Shown here: one piece after another, positions 30,224 to 45,200 of the stretch
Position numbering within the stretch: position 1 is the first letter of the stretch
Layout: the number at the start of each line of letters is the position of its first letter
Assembly: GCA_946803715.1 (NCBI GenBank)
Contig: CAMPET010000066.1
Location: 77,823-137,665, forward strand
DNA: 59,843 nucleotides
Direction: 5' to 3'
Source: Beroe ovata
Lineage: Eukaryota > Ctenophora > Nuda > Beroida > Beroidae
The notes under the pieces: generated by a model
Database searches by the model: none
Seen by the model: the letters and a program-made list of their open reading frames with translations, nothing else
What the model was told of the DNA's origin: nothing
Position numbers and translations under genes: made by a program

Positions 30224-33200
30224 CTAATCTGCATTCAACATGAGAGCTACGCCCTGTAGTACCCAATGTGAGCTGTGGTCTGTGGTGCTGAGATCAGCTT
30301 CAAACACCAGTCCCACCCCCATGGCATTTCTTCTCTCAGATGTTGTGTACACTGGTGTCTTGAACGTGTTCTGCAGTTTCAGTCGATGTGCCTCTATTGG
30401 TATGATCTTGAGAATAGGCAACTCCTCAACCAGTACTTTAGGTTTAGATTTCCTGAGACACGCGCTCTCGGTATCCCAACACGCTCCCTCCAAGTACAGT
30501 CCCTCAACATAGCACCCAGAATGTAACTTCTCCCTCACATCCCCAACCTTAGTGTGATTAGTTACAGTGGTGTACAGGGTACTCTTATCCAGGGGCCAGC
30601 CGTTCTTCCTACACGTTGCTTGTACTAGAGCTGTCAAATACGACTCGGGAATGTGAAGTCCTGACAGCCACATGACAGCAGGTTCACCTTTCTCAATCCA
30701 TGTCGAGTACTGCTCATATCTCCTCTCAAAGTGAGCTATCCAGTTACCCAAACTCTTGAGAGTGTCTGGCGCCAGTCGTCTCCATGACCCAGGAATCTGC
30801 CCGTTGAACAGAGCTCTAGCAATTTCATCCAGCTCAGCAGACATACCAACCTCACCGGCAAGTGCTCTTTGGAGCGTTGCTACGGAGATCTTCATCTTAG
30901 CAACCAGTATATTGAACCTCTCCAATTCTTGGAGCAACACCACAGCAGTAGGAGTTATTTCACCCAACTGTTTCCGGATACGATCCAACTCAAACAGGGC
31001 AGGCAGCTTCTCTTCTATATCTGTAGCGACTTTCTCAATGTACTGCTCTCGACTGATACCACCATCAGAGCTAGAGGTCTGCGGCTGCAGCTCGATCATA
31101 AAGTTACACATGTCCTTCGCAGCATTGGTGAAATACCCGATCTCAGCGTTGGAGTGCAGCCCAAACACGCATGGTGTGTTGGCCAGGGGTAATTCCTCGA
31201 TGTACTCCAGGAACTTCTCACGCTGCGATTCCCTAGGAATGTCGTATGCAACCTCCTTGTCCTTGTAGAAGAAGAATGGCTGGAATGAATCGAATATGAA
31301 GTCACCCATGTACTCATCCATGTATGTGTTGATGATCCTTCTGTCGTAGTCATCAATTGCTCGACCACCGTACATCACTTCCCCAATGAGATACTTGAGG
31401 GAGCTCCAAGGAATCTTTCCATCAATCTCAGTCGCTTTTTCGAGATATGTTTTCATTAGCTCCATACAGACACGCAGATCTGACTCATTAAAATCGTATG
31501 GAATGTTCCAGCCTATCTTGCCGTACTTCCTGCGTTCCTGTACCACTGCGTGGAAGAAGCTGAGAACGAATAGGAGCTCAGGGAATGCTTTGTGAGAACA
31601 TTCCTGCAGAGCATTGGATGGAATCTTGACATAAGTCTGTCTCAGATTCAGCTTCAATCCATTAGGAGGCTCTGTGACCACCTTGAATGACCTCTGTAGA
31701 ATACCGACAGGGAATTTGGGTGTTGGTTCAGTCGTTAGCCACAGCCTGAACTCTGGATGAGGCTTCTGTATCTTCTCTAGGGCTTTCTCCAAATCAACCA
31801 GCCAGTTGACCAACAAGTGACAATTCTGCAACATAAGCCATTGTCCCCTGGTAATAGCAGTGTCCAGAAGTTGTAGAGCCGTCTTCTCCTGACCCTGACC
31901 CATGGCTAGGAACTTGAGTCTGTTCCCTCCAAAACCAGTCCTGTCAGCTAGCTTCATCAGATCACTTGCTGGATCGGAACCTGGACTCAGGATGAAGACT
32001 ACAGGAGAGATGGGCGACGATTGCTCGAATATAGCCTCAAATGTCACGACTGGTGGAGTCACGAACTTCTCTCCCATTTTTTGTGTCACATAGTTGGTGA
32101 CACCTCTGTAGACCCTGTCAACTCTGAAACACTTCAACAGACACAACTTCCTAAACTCGTCCAACTTGTCATCTAGACCGCCAGGGAGTTGTCTAGACTC
32201 TGGGTCATCTTGATCACTCCACGCTTTCCATTGGTCGCCAGCTCTCTCAACCATTCCAGGGATATCACCAACCTCTCCACTGCAGATCTCTCCGAATTTG
32301 ACCATGTCTTCCCATCCTTGGTCAGGAATCCAGGCATGGGGCTTGCGTCGTGCACTCTTCTCCAGAGAGATGTTACCCTTGACGAAGAAGTCCAGATCTT
32401 CGGGTCTCAACTCATTTCTCGCCTGTAGGATCTTGATGGTCATCTGGAATGAGAAGAGTAGCTTGTGAACCTCAAAGAGACCAGTGCAAGCGTATGCATA
32501 GATGTTTTGTGTGAGGGTGTCAATGATGTTCTTGAGACGCTTGTTGAGCAGTGAGTCAGGCAGGGACCTCTTCAGCGAGATGTTGAACACTTCTAAGAAC
32601 GCCATGAGAGAGTATTGGTACATGGGACTGATCACTGACATGTCAGAGAGAACAAAGAACAAGACTGCACCTCTATTAGCAGCTTTCCTGTACCCGTCTC
32701 GAGCCCTCTCAATGTCTACACCTGTCTTGACAGACAGCTTCAGCTTCTCAGTGACCTCAGCTGCCTTTGTCTTCGTATCCTCTAGAGTAGAGATCAGCTC
32801 TGTATTATCGAGCATATTTCCAGTCGAATTAGCCAATTCTCTCAGAAGTGTGTCCTCTAGATCTTTCAGGTTTTGTTTATTCTGGAACGTTTCTTGAATC
32901 AACTTCTCACGTTGTTCCTCTAGCTCCGGACGCTCATTTTTCACAATGACACTCAGCAACTGATCCTCCAGACCCCTTAGGGTGACAGTGTAGTTGATAA
33001 CCATAGACTTACCAAACACCCCAGGACTATATTTTGGATTGGCTAGTTTAGTGTCAAGATAGAGCCTGAAATTGGGATCGTAATCGACTTCTTTATCACC
33101 AAGAACGATAAACTGTCGCTGACCAGTTCCCTTGATATTCCTCTCAAGCACATTGTCAATAACAGGATCAATGTACTCATCCACATCCTTGAACAGGAAG

Positions 33201-36200
33201 GGGAAACCGTACTTGATGGCGAGTTCAAGTTGCTTCAAGAAGTCACCATCATTGAAAGTACACACTTTCAGGTTGTTCTTCTCCTCTCGCTTGGTGATCC
33301 AGTTGAGTGCCTGCTGCTGAGGATCAATACAAAGTGGGAATCTGCTCCCTTGAGTGGTCAGGATACCATTCTGCACAGACAATTCATCTGGCGGTAGACT
33401 TTCTGAGGTCCATCTGCTGATCTCAACATCATTCGTCAAGAGACTTTCCAACTTGAACGGTTCTGACATGGGGATACCTCGTTCTCTCAGATCCTTTTCC
33501 CACACTTCTCTTAGGAGTTCCTCTCTGAATTCGAAACTGAACGCACCAACATAGCAGAGGAATGCTGAGCCAGCCATACAGTCACCAAGTAAGCATGTTC
33601 GTCGAGTAACTAACCCCTCTAGATCGGTGCTCCATCTTGATTTCTCAGATGATAGACCTGATATGAGTTTCTGGGCTGCATCGAGACGTTTACCCATGAG
33701 TTCGGCTTCATCCTGTAGCTGTTGTTTCTCAGACATAGCCTCTTCAAACTTCCTGCTAAGTTCCTCGAGCTCAGCAGACAAACTACCACACTCTGCAGTA
33801 ATCCTGTCCAACTCACGCTTACTGATCTGGAAGTTCTTCTCCAGTTTTGCCACTTTCTCTCGCTTCGGTTTGATCTCTCTGGCAACAGCACAGTAACCCA
33901 GGATAGCTGTCACGAACTCAAGGAGACCAGCACCTGCATTTGATATGCTTTGCATGCGCTCTGAATTGCACTCTGGATTCTCCTTCATAATGTTCCTTAC
34001 CGTCCTGACTTGAGCATTGGTAATCCCATCAACATTGAGATTCATTAGATTGTGGAGGAAGTTGGGCTCGGACATCATAGCTTTGGCGCTTTTCCAGGAC
34101 ACGTCCCTGATACCCCTAACAACAAGTACACACTCACACACTGCTTGTACTGGCTTGGGTGGTGTAGCAAACGATTTGATCTCCACCACATCTCGCTTGT
34201 CTAGATTCTCCAGGGCCTTTCTAGCAGCTTCCAGGGCAGGCAAAGCTTGGTTCAATGCTTCCTCGGCTTCTGATTTCTCAACAATGATGAGCTTATTCTG
34301 TTCTTCCATATCAGCACTCTTCTTGACGGCTTCCTTCTGTTTCAACTTAGTTACCTCTTCACGCTGCTCAATTTCCTTCAGCAGTTCGTTACACGATGTT
34401 GTCTTTGCGTTCACAGCCACTTTCTGTACCTCTAGCTTGGCTTTCAGTTCGTCAATCTGTGTCGAGGCTTCTACAAGCTTGGAGAGACCAACTTCAAGAC
34501 GGTTGCATTGGTTGAGGACAAAATTGTCCTTCTCTTCCAGGAGACGAAGGAAGGTGCTCACAAAATCGAGGTAGTTCTTGGGAGTGACATAGTTTACCCT
34601 CCTCAACATAGTCTGGAACTTGGTACTTGATGATATGACTGCTTGATGAACCAGCACGATGTGCTTTATAAGACCCTCTCTGTGAACTTCTGGGATGAGA
34701 GCATTCTCTCCACCAAGGAAGGTGGAAGCCACAGCCTCCAGAGCCTGAACAGGCCATGGCAGGAACCAATCAATAACTGTTCCGTTAACAAGGCCAGGGA
34801 AGTTCCTACACCTCGTCCTCAACACATCACCCACAGGGGACATGGAGAGTACTATGTGGAGATTAGCAGCGGCTTTCTTGATGAAATAGTTCCAGCAGTT
34901 CTCCTTATTTGGATTGATTCCCGCTTTCTGTACCTCATCCCTGACCTGGCCAATGATGGCTTCCTTCTCGTCATCAGGGAACAGCGCTGGAACCTGTCCA
35001 GTTGTCAACATGTTATTCACTAACTCCAGGAATCCTTCCTCCACCACGTGGCCCTCTGCAAAGAGGAATACTGTGGGCTTATTGTCTATACCCAGCTTGT
35101 TGTACAGGATCTTGAGATCCTCCTTGAAGCTTTCCTCGTTGTAACCCCTGCACAGCTGTATCTCAAATATATCGCAGCCTGCAGCAAAAGCAGCTAATCT
35201 CGTCAGACTCTGTTTACCAGAACCACCTACACCAACCAAAAGAGCATGTCCGTTAATCATCCTCAGAACACGATGGATACGAGTAGCGTGGTCGAGCGCA
35301 TCCTCAAACAGGACTATGTTCATGGGGTTGAATGTGTTGTTGTATTCCTCTAGAATCTCAGTGAACAGAGCTCCTGACGCATCGAAGTCCTGCAAATCCT
35401 CATAAACCCTAGGTTCAGTTTCTGGATTGAGAGCAGCTCTGTAGTCACCGAACAGGATGGGGTTCCTAAGCACAACCTCAGACGAGTCTCTGAAGTTTGA
35501 GCTCACGAGATCGTTCATATGACCCTGAACCAGAGCCTTATCTTCAGCACTGATCAGCCTGTCGTGGAATATACGCAGGCACTCATTCCTCCAGACCCTG
35601 ATAAACGAGTTACTGTCAGAGTACCTTTCAGGGAGGGTTAATGACAGACCGTAGTACACTCTTGACAAGTCCCTCAGATTGAAAATGTAGTGGAATTTAG
35701 ATGGTGTCGGTGGGAGCTCCTTCACTATTGTGGAGTACAACTCGAGTGTTACTGCAGTGATCGGAGTTGCGAGATCTTGGATCTCCTTCTTGAATGTTTG
35801 GAGATGGCCCTTCAAGATGGTTGCATAGATGTGCTGCAGAGTCTCTTCCTCAGGGAACACCATGTTAAAGACAGCAAACAGAGCGAGGAACCTTGGATTA
35901 ACTTCGTTCCTACCACCACCTGCTTTACCCATGGCCGCAAGGTAGGAGATATCCCTGAAGTATCGCCACTGCATGTCTTTGCCACGGTCATACATACCAC
36001 CTTTTTCCAGGAGCAATTTGAGCAACTCAATCGGTTGCTGAGTTCCGTATGTGTCGACAACAGGCATGTTCATGTCGTCCATGAACACCAACAGCTTCTT
36101 CCCTGCTGGAGGTCCGAATGAGTCTTTGGTTCTCTTCTCAACATTTGATTCCAGGTTCCTCTGTACATCCAGTGATGTGGTTCTGGATGAGAAGTTTATG

Positions 36201-39200
36201 TTCAAGATAAGGTTGGATTCCCTGTCTACCCCTCTCAACACATCCTGTATGGTGGCAGTTTTGGATGTACCAGTCTCACCAACCAGGACAATTGGTTGTC
36301 GAACTCGAATCATGTGCTCGATGAGCCAAGTTGCTCTGGTAGTATCAACTGTTGGAACGAGCACTTCAGTAAACAACCTTTCTGGATCGTGGATGTATGG
36401 TTCTACTGCCAGAGACCAGGCTTTCCACTCATTAGCTTCAAGGTCAAAGAAGTAGTCAAACAGTGTAGCTTTCCCACTCGGTATTTCTCCTGGTTTAGCA
36501 GTGTCCCCATTGCTCGACCCCAGAGAAGCAAGTTGTTTGAGGAATTCGTCGAACTTAACTCTTCCATCTTCCAGAAGAGGTCCTCCCAGTGAGAAGCAGA
36601 GAGCCGATAGGAAGATAGCCTCAATGGTGTCAGTTCCTATGGTCGATGTAGTTTGACCACTCTCCCCTACATCAGGTATCAGAGCATCCAGTACAACACT
36701 CAGTTGTGTAACCATCCTGAGATCGGATATCGGGACAATCGTCTTCAGTTTGGGAACGTTCTTACCAGCCATCACACCCTCCAGTATCAACTCTAGCAGA
36801 GGAGGCACATACTTGTTGAACAGAGCATCAAATGCTTCCTGCTCTGATTTGATGGACCTGTTGTTAATCCATCGTCTCCAAAATGGTTCATATTTCAAGT
36901 TCTTGGGATCCACGTAGACCATACCACACCGTGAAACAGTGGCTGGAGACGCATATTGGAGATCAGCCACTTCAAACAAAAGTGCCACATGGGATTGAAG
37001 CCGCATCCGTTCACCATTGGCTAGGGTAAGAAGCTTGTTGTCATCCATCACAGAATTCATGTTCTCGACCCAGAGGGCATCAACATCACCATCAAACAAT
37101 ATGTATCTTTTCTCTTTCTTCTCTGTGGGCTGATTGATCTCCCTGAATATATTGGAAAGGAGACCGTCAGTCCAGTCTCTAGTCACAGGGTCAAGTATTC
37201 CGTACAACTCAACAACTGTCACTGCCTTCGGATTCATGGTGTATAGTTTGGTTGGGATGTTGAGTTTCGTTTGAGCACGGCACAAAGTGTCGATAACCGC
37301 ACTCTTGCCACCCCCTGTGGGTCCTACAATCATGGTGGTGTGACGGGTCAACATTGTTTCGTACATCTGGATAACTTTGTCGACCTGATCTGGCAACATG
37401 ATAAAGCCGTGGTCAGTAAACGCCTCCTCGACAGCATCATTGAACTTGGGATACCTGACTCTCGGACAGTCCAGTCCAGGGAAGAGATCTCCAATGAGAC
37501 CCAGGAAAAGTGGCACATCTTCGAAGATGAACTTGGGAAGATTCATGTCTCGGAGAGCTCTCATCAGCACGGTATCTTCAGGCAAGTCAGCCGACCCTCT
37601 CTTGAGCTCACCAGCCATAACCAGCACAGCTTTCAGGGCACGCAAGCCGAAATCGTAATGGTGCTGCTTAGAGAGCTGTTCCTTAGCAAGCTTGTAGAGA
37701 ACTGTCATTTTCTTGGCAAGGACTTTGGCCATTTCGAACCCTTCGGAGAATAACATAATCTCACAAATCTGCTGGAGATCTGGAACAATGACGACAACTG
37801 GTCTGAAGAGAGCTTTGACACTCTCTGGAAGTTCTGTACGGCCAGCGTATCCAGGATTCATAGTGATGTAAATACCCATTCTTCCGTCCATGGCAATTTC
37901 CGTCCCCTCAAACTGGAACCTGTCTAGCTTCATGATCAGTGCGTTCTGGATAGTCTTGATCTGAGATGAGATGACGGACAGTACAGACACGTCAATACGG
38001 TTAAACTCGTCGAAACAACCCCATGCACCGCACTGACACAGACCAGAGAAAATTTTACCAATGGCCTTGAAATCCATACCTTCACCACAGTTGGTGACGA
38101 GACAGAGTAAACCGAACGCTTTGGCAAGATCCTTGACAGTTTCAGTTTTGCCGGTACCGGCTGGACCAGCTGGCGCTGTGCCAAGGTACATGGATAGGGC
38201 TTGTGTCATGGTCAGATAGATTCTGTCAGTGAGTGGTGTGATAACCAACCGCCCATTCAGACCCATGTACTCATACCCATAGTCGAATGTACCTGTACAC
38301 TGTCTACACTGCAGATTGTCAATGTCTCTCTCCCAGTAGAATCTGAGTTGGGACTCCCACTCAAACTCCCTGATGTCCAGGATACTGTCCCTCACAAAAC
38401 CGTCCACAATATCTCGAGCATGTACATCAATAATCAGCACAGCGTTATACTTCTTACGGTCGTTGGAAGACAGCTTCTCTCTAACCCTGTTAACCAGCTC
38501 GTGGATTTGGGCATGCATCTTGACGCTATAATTCTTCATTGCCAGCTTGTCTCCTTTCTTCACCTTGTTGAAGACATCCTCGACTTCCCAGGTCCACCAA
38601 ATCTGATTTGCTGCCAGGACAATCATTCCCTGATAGTTGGACATCCAATCAATCCTCTTCATGTTGTGAGAGTAGTAGAAAACTGACTCTTTCGTCAAGA
38701 GTCTGTTAGTTCGTCTCATTTCATTAAGTACATTTGTCATCCAATCCTCGACTCTTCCCTCAGCTGGGATAGCTTGCCTGAAGTCCATTGTCTCGCCCTC
38801 ACTGGATACCATCGCCTGGGCAATGTACTCATCGGCAGCTCCCATTTCGAACCTCAGTGACTTGATATTGTCGTACATCTTGATCATGTGCTCCTGAACG
38901 CAGGTAGCTTGAGATGAACCGAGTATGGACAGAAGTTCGTCATCAGAGATGAAGAAGAACCGCGGGAATGCATTCCTCTTGGAGTCAAGATAGTCGTTTA
39001 GAGATTTCTGGCATTTCTCCAAATCAGCACTTAACTTCTCGAGAGTTTGTAGTCGAGCGTCAGCGTGGCAAGCATCAACAACGACCATTGTCTTGGCAGT
39101 GTCGTTCATGATCTTCTTGAATGACTTGTCAATAATATCGAACTTCTTTGCTTCCTCTGGGAGTTGATGTCTAATGTCACCTCCAATGAAGATACCCTCC

Positions 39201-42200
39201 AGATACATCCACTTTCTTTGGACGACCATCCAGACTTCTACAACCTCCGAGATGTGGGACAACTTTTTCTCCCAACTTTGTACGTTCTCGAGGAATGGTC
39301 CAACGAAGCGAGAAGCTGACATACTCTGCAAGTTCATGGCATTATCATCCAGGGACTGCATGATCTCGTCTACTGGACCCAACACGAAACCTCTGTCCTG
39401 GCCTCCTTTAGAGTACTTTAGAATATTGAACTTTGTACTGTTCCAGATTTCAATGATCTCCTTCAGACCTGTCTCGATACTCAACTCCTTCACGGCGCTT
39501 GTGGTGATGTCTGCAATTACCTCACTGAAATTGTGAAGTTCCATAGCGAACAACTGATCCAAAGTGAATGTGTCTGGGTTCATCTCGAAACTCTTTCCAG
39601 TCAGTTCTAGAAGTTTCTTCCAGTGACGTTCTCTTAGCGCATCATTCTTCAAATCTTGGAAGAGAGGAATAGAGTCCTTGAATTCCTTCATCTTTGCCTC
39701 GAGGATGTTGCAGATACCCATGGCTCGAATGTTCTTTGGGAACTTCCGGAGTCGCTTAAGGAAGACCTCAATGCCCTCTGAAAGTATAGATATATTGAGA
39801 TTAGCCCAAAGGGTCTGAGACCACTCTTCCTGTGCCTTCTTCTGATCTGCATAGAGACTGTAAATCATGTCGTATCCCTGCATGTCCGTCTCAAGAGATA
39901 TCATGTCAGGATACATGCTGATTGGGAGTCCGAACAACTTTTCTGCGTTTGCCAACTCTTGTCGCTCTATCTGGTATTTCTCGAACAGTTCTTTGAACGT
40001 CTTCTGCTGGGTGATACCCTTGTCCAGATCATAGCCCACGGAACCAGGGCCCTCCTTGAGGAATTTCTCTCTGAATTCAGAGAGCTCTTCCTTGAACTTT
40101 TCAACTTGTGTGAGAGTGATCTCAGTGAACTTCTTCTTTACAGACACTAGACTCTGGTTCACCTGAAATACGAGACACACTGTTAGTATTAGAAACTAAT
40201 GAATTGGGATATCAGTGACTATCGATGACTGAAGTCACAACATACCCGTCTGCTCTGCTGGAAAAGGAACTCCCACTCATCGTCAATCTTCTCAGACATA
40301 GTAAACTCCTTCTCAGGTACCTCAACTCCATACATCCTCAGTGTCCGGTACCTGATATCGAGCAAATTGTCTCAGCTATAACATTACCCTTACTATGGAA
40401 CATACGGATAAGATACGAGAATACTTGCCTAACCATGACGACGAAACTTACTTAGCTATGGAGGACTTATATAACTTCCTATTTCACCACTCTCCCGCTC
40501 ACCTCTCTTTGATGTCTCTAGCCCGTGTCTCAACATCGAGACTGATATCCTGGATATTGCTAATTGTCTTGAGAACAAACTTTAGATCTTCCAGTGTGTC
40601 AGGTGCGCGTTCCAGGTCATTCTTTAGCTGGTTGATCGTGCTGTTTAGACTGAGCATGTTGTCGTGTGCGGATATGTTGAGCAGCTTCCCTGATTACGGA
40701 TAGAGAACAGGGTGAGTAAAGTTTTCGCAATAAAGGGAACGTGTTAAGAACTAAATCCATGAAAAAATTAATCCAGATCATCCACAAACCTAGACTAGAC
40801 ACCCAAGCGTTGGCATTATCCTGGACACTCTCGGCCAAGGGACCAAGGTGCAGACGAATGAAGTCAACTTCCTTGACCATGGGCTGATTACCAACCTGAA
40901 ACATGATTGATAGAGTTTTGGTGAGCGCGCAACATGAAATCAGTTTTATTTGTAAGAAATTACTCCAAAAGGAAGGGTTGCCGTAACTCACACACACACA
41001 CACACACACCTGTTCTTTGAGGGAGCAGTAGGACTGCAACTTCTCATCATATGAGACACAGCTCGGTTTCTTTGCAGCAAACTTCTCCATCATGATGGTC
41101 TTGTCTAGCTTCCACAGGGGTCGGTACTTCTTCCACTTGTTCAACACATTCTTCAGCCTATGGTCAGAATCAAATTTTTCTCAAATTACGAGTTTTTTGT
41201 GGAGATGGGTATACAAAAAAAACATAGGTTGTGATTTACTCACGCTCCTAAGCTCTTGGTGATAGTCTGAGAAACTTGTAGAGACAGCTCCGATATAGCG
41301 GCCACGTTCTGGATGTCAGAGTGGAAGCTAAACACCACGAGGTCATCGTCCTGTTCTCCCTGGGGTGGGACTTCCAGGCATGTTCCGGCCATCCATCTTG
41401 TGAAGTTCTTAGTGCTCTCGATACACCCTCTAACTGACTGATGTGAACAGAGTGTAAATCCTAGTGCATTAATATCATATCTGAATATTGAGTGCAAAGA
41501 AACCTACTTGTGCCAAAATACTTGTCGAAATAGGTCGTCAGGTCGATTATCGGCGGTTAATTTTTTGATAATAAATTAGTGTCCACTTATGCTCAGATAA
41601 CACGTGGTACGGTAACGTGGCATGGTAACTTGGCATGGCATGGTAGGTAACGAGTAATGGTAACTTGACAAGATAACTTGACATGATTTGGTAACGTGAC
41701 ATGGTAACGTGGCATGATATCGAGATATGGTAACGTGACATGGTAACGTGACATGGTAACGGGTCATGATATCGAGTCATGATATCGAGATACAGTACAT
41801 GGTAACGTGTTTATACCTGCATGAGGTGTTTGAACAGCTCGTTGTAAGGAGGGTTCACAATGATATCTGGCGGAGAAAGCATGGCATCTACACTGAACAG
41901 TAGCTTAGACTGGAGCTGAGCATTGAAGTTGGCGAGGTTCGATGTCACCATCTGAAATGATCAGTTCCGGTGTAATGAAATCAAACTGAGAGTTTTTGAC
42001 ATTTAGAGAATGTATTCGAAATTTGGAAAGTATGCACACCTTTTCGAGAGCCTCGAAAGCCCTCTTCTCCCAGTAAGCGTAGTAAGATTTCAGTTTAGTG
42101 CTTCTGCCTGTGTTGGTATTGACTACCAGACCCTCCATCTTCGTGAGTAGTGGACCGATCGCTCTGTACTTCTGAGACAAGGTCTCAACAGTCTTCGCAC

Positions 42201-45200
42201 GGTGAATCTCAATGTACTCGAAGTAGTCCTTAGCATCCCTTGGCAGACCGCCAGACTGAGATGGAGGAGTTTTGAACATGTCTGCGCTCTCTATCATTGT
42301 CAGCCGAGCGTTGATATCATCAGCGTTCTTCTGTATCTGGTTCACCAATGACTCGAACTTGCCTGTGAAGAACAGGAAAGCTAATAACATTTCTCAAACA
42401 AAGTTTCCCTTTGGCATACGCAAGCTGGCACCGTGGTTACCGTGATTCTATCCTAGACATATATCCACTCACCTATGGCATGGCTACATCGCCCGATAAA
42501 GTCAGGGATGCCCAGAGAGTTCCAGTTGAGTCTCTTGTAACCAGCTCTCAACACCCGCTGCAGATCCTTGATGTGATCGTCAAGTAGCTGCATCTCAGCC
42601 GTGTTCAGCAGCGCGAGTGCGTCGTAGTAGCGTGCTAACATGCGCTTCAAACCGTCCACATAACGAGAAAATTTCTCCTCTTGGAGTGCCACGTTTCGAG
42701 CTAGCTCTGGGACCATGAACCTGTAATTACTTGGGTGTGAGCATTAATATGGGCGGCAGTGATGTCAACCTGCTAGTTGAAGGACACATCATATTTGATA
42801 ATATAGACTTTCGATGAGGAATTTGGTTTGCTAGAGAACACGACACAAGAATTGGAAAAAGCGGGAGAGAGATAGAGGTTACCCAAGTTGTTCAAGGTAT
42901 TTGGTTTCGGTGATGATCTCTGTGAGCTCAGGAGAGAAGTTCACGTAATACTGGGGAGCACCCCCTTGCTCGCTCGCCTCGTTAGCGTCCTGCTCGGCAT
43001 CACCGGGTGACGGTGATACTCCTGGAACAAGGGTGAATTGAGAAAAGAATGGAATGTATTCTAGATGCAAAAACTCAGTAACAACTGCTTTTGGTGAGGT
43101 AATGGTGAGAATTGTGATAATTTGGTGAGGTTTTGGTGAGAATTGTGATAATTTGGTGAGGTTATGGTGAGACTTGTGATAATTTGGTGAGGTTATGGTG
43201 AGAGTTGTGATAATTTGGTGAGGTTATGGTGAGAATTGTGATAATTTGGTGAGGTTATGGTGAGACTTGTGATAATTTGGTGAGGTTATGGTAAGAATTG
43301 TGAAAGTATGACGAGGTGAGAAACTGCTCACCTATAGCAAGTATGGGCTTCTTGAGGTGGGTGTTGAGTGTATTCTCCACGTTCTGTAACCAGTTCTCGT
43401 AGAGCTTGTCCTCGAATGCCTTCATCTGCCGAGCTGTGTTGAGGTAGTGCTCCTTAGCCACGACACCCAACTCTCCTTGGAGCATCTCCTCTAATGTCTT
43501 GAACCTGATTGGGAGAAACTGTGTGATCTATCGGTCCTTTCGGTTTAACAGGGAGAAGAACTATGAGCAAATGCATGACATGGGGAACTAACCTTAGTAC
43601 TGTTCTCTTATTTCGATGGAATAGAGATCTTGACCATGCAATGGCTCCAGCGACTGGCGGCTGGTTTTTGTAAATTGGTGGGTTGTTGATACCATCTTTG
43701 AACATTGAATCCATGAGATCCACCTCCTTCATGAACTGTGTGAGAATCTCGTTGAACTTCTTCATCATCTGAGAGTTGATAGCTTCTCTTGATCGAATAT
43801 GTCGGAAGTTGAGGATCATGTCAAATGCACCTTCAGCAGATCTCAGAGTCTTGAACGAGTCGTCAATGAAGTGTTTAGCTTCTGATTCGATGAGGAGTAC
43901 CTCCTGGTTGAACCAATTCATCACTTGTCTCCATTGAGTTTGGTTCTTGATGTTCCAAATATCAAACTTAACTTGTTCAAATGGTTCAATGAGCCCATCC
44001 ACCCTTTGCAAAACCTCTTCAATTCTCTCAGGCTCTCCTGTAACCGCCTTCAGCTCGGGTCCGAATATATTATAGAACTCTTCCATAACTTGAGCTATGT
44101 CATGCAGATCTTGGCAGATTGCGGACATGTAGTCAGTCTTCTCGAAAAGGCGCCGTCTGTCAAACTCCCACCTTGCATCCCTGCCGGAAGCCTCAATCTT
44201 AGCTCTCACATCAAGATACGAGTTTTTCCATGTTTTAAGAGTAGTTATCGCCTCTCCGGTTCTCTGCTTGATGTTCTCAGGTACTTCCCTCAAGATAGCT
44301 CTTATATTGATGACACGGGCCACATGCTCAGATATCTCCCAAGCAATTCTCTCCATCAGTGGTACCATTCGCTCGTCCCTGTTGTAGTGTCTAGATATGA
44401 TCCATACCATTCTCAGGGCATTCATCAATGATGGTATTGTGTCTATGACAACGCTGAATGTTGAACCAAGGGCAAGGTTTTTAAAATGTCGTTCCAGAGT
44501 TGACAAGAATCGAACATTGTCTTTTGCCTCGGTATAGAACTTGTTGAGTTCATTCCTATTATGTTCAAATGTACTCAAGACAGAAACTTCTGCAACCTTT
44601 AGTACAGCTAACATATTCTTCACGGCTGGGAGCTCTAGTTGTTCACATACTGCACTGAGAGCTGAGCTTCGTTCTCTCCAAAAGTCTATCTCAGCAAGAG
44701 GACCATTACCAACCGGGATTTTTTTCAGCTGTTGCTCCAAACAAGAAGCAATTGCTTTCTCCCAACTCTCTACTGCTCCCTCCAATGTCGTTACTATGTC
44801 CATGTTCCCAGCTGCAGCCTGTACATCATCAATTTGGATGTCTGGGATATCAAGTCGTACCTCTCCTTCAACTTGTTGAATTGTCCTGCTGATGTGGGTG
44901 CAGAACTTGGACATGTTTATCAGAAACTCATCTCTTACAACAGAGCGAACTTGTGGTACTTCTTCAGCAGCCTCTTTGCCTTTCTTAACAGCTTTACCCT
45001 CTTTAGGCCTTTGCAAAGAGTATGTTGCTAGCAAAGGGCTAAACAAATTCACCATCACTTGCTCCAATATTGGCAATGGTCTGGAGCTCATAAAACTGAA
45101 AGAAAGGTATCCTGGAACAATATCATCTGCATGAGACCTCGATGTTGGAATGGGGATAGCCTTGTTCTTTGTCCTCAGGAAATAAACAGCAGACCCTGCA

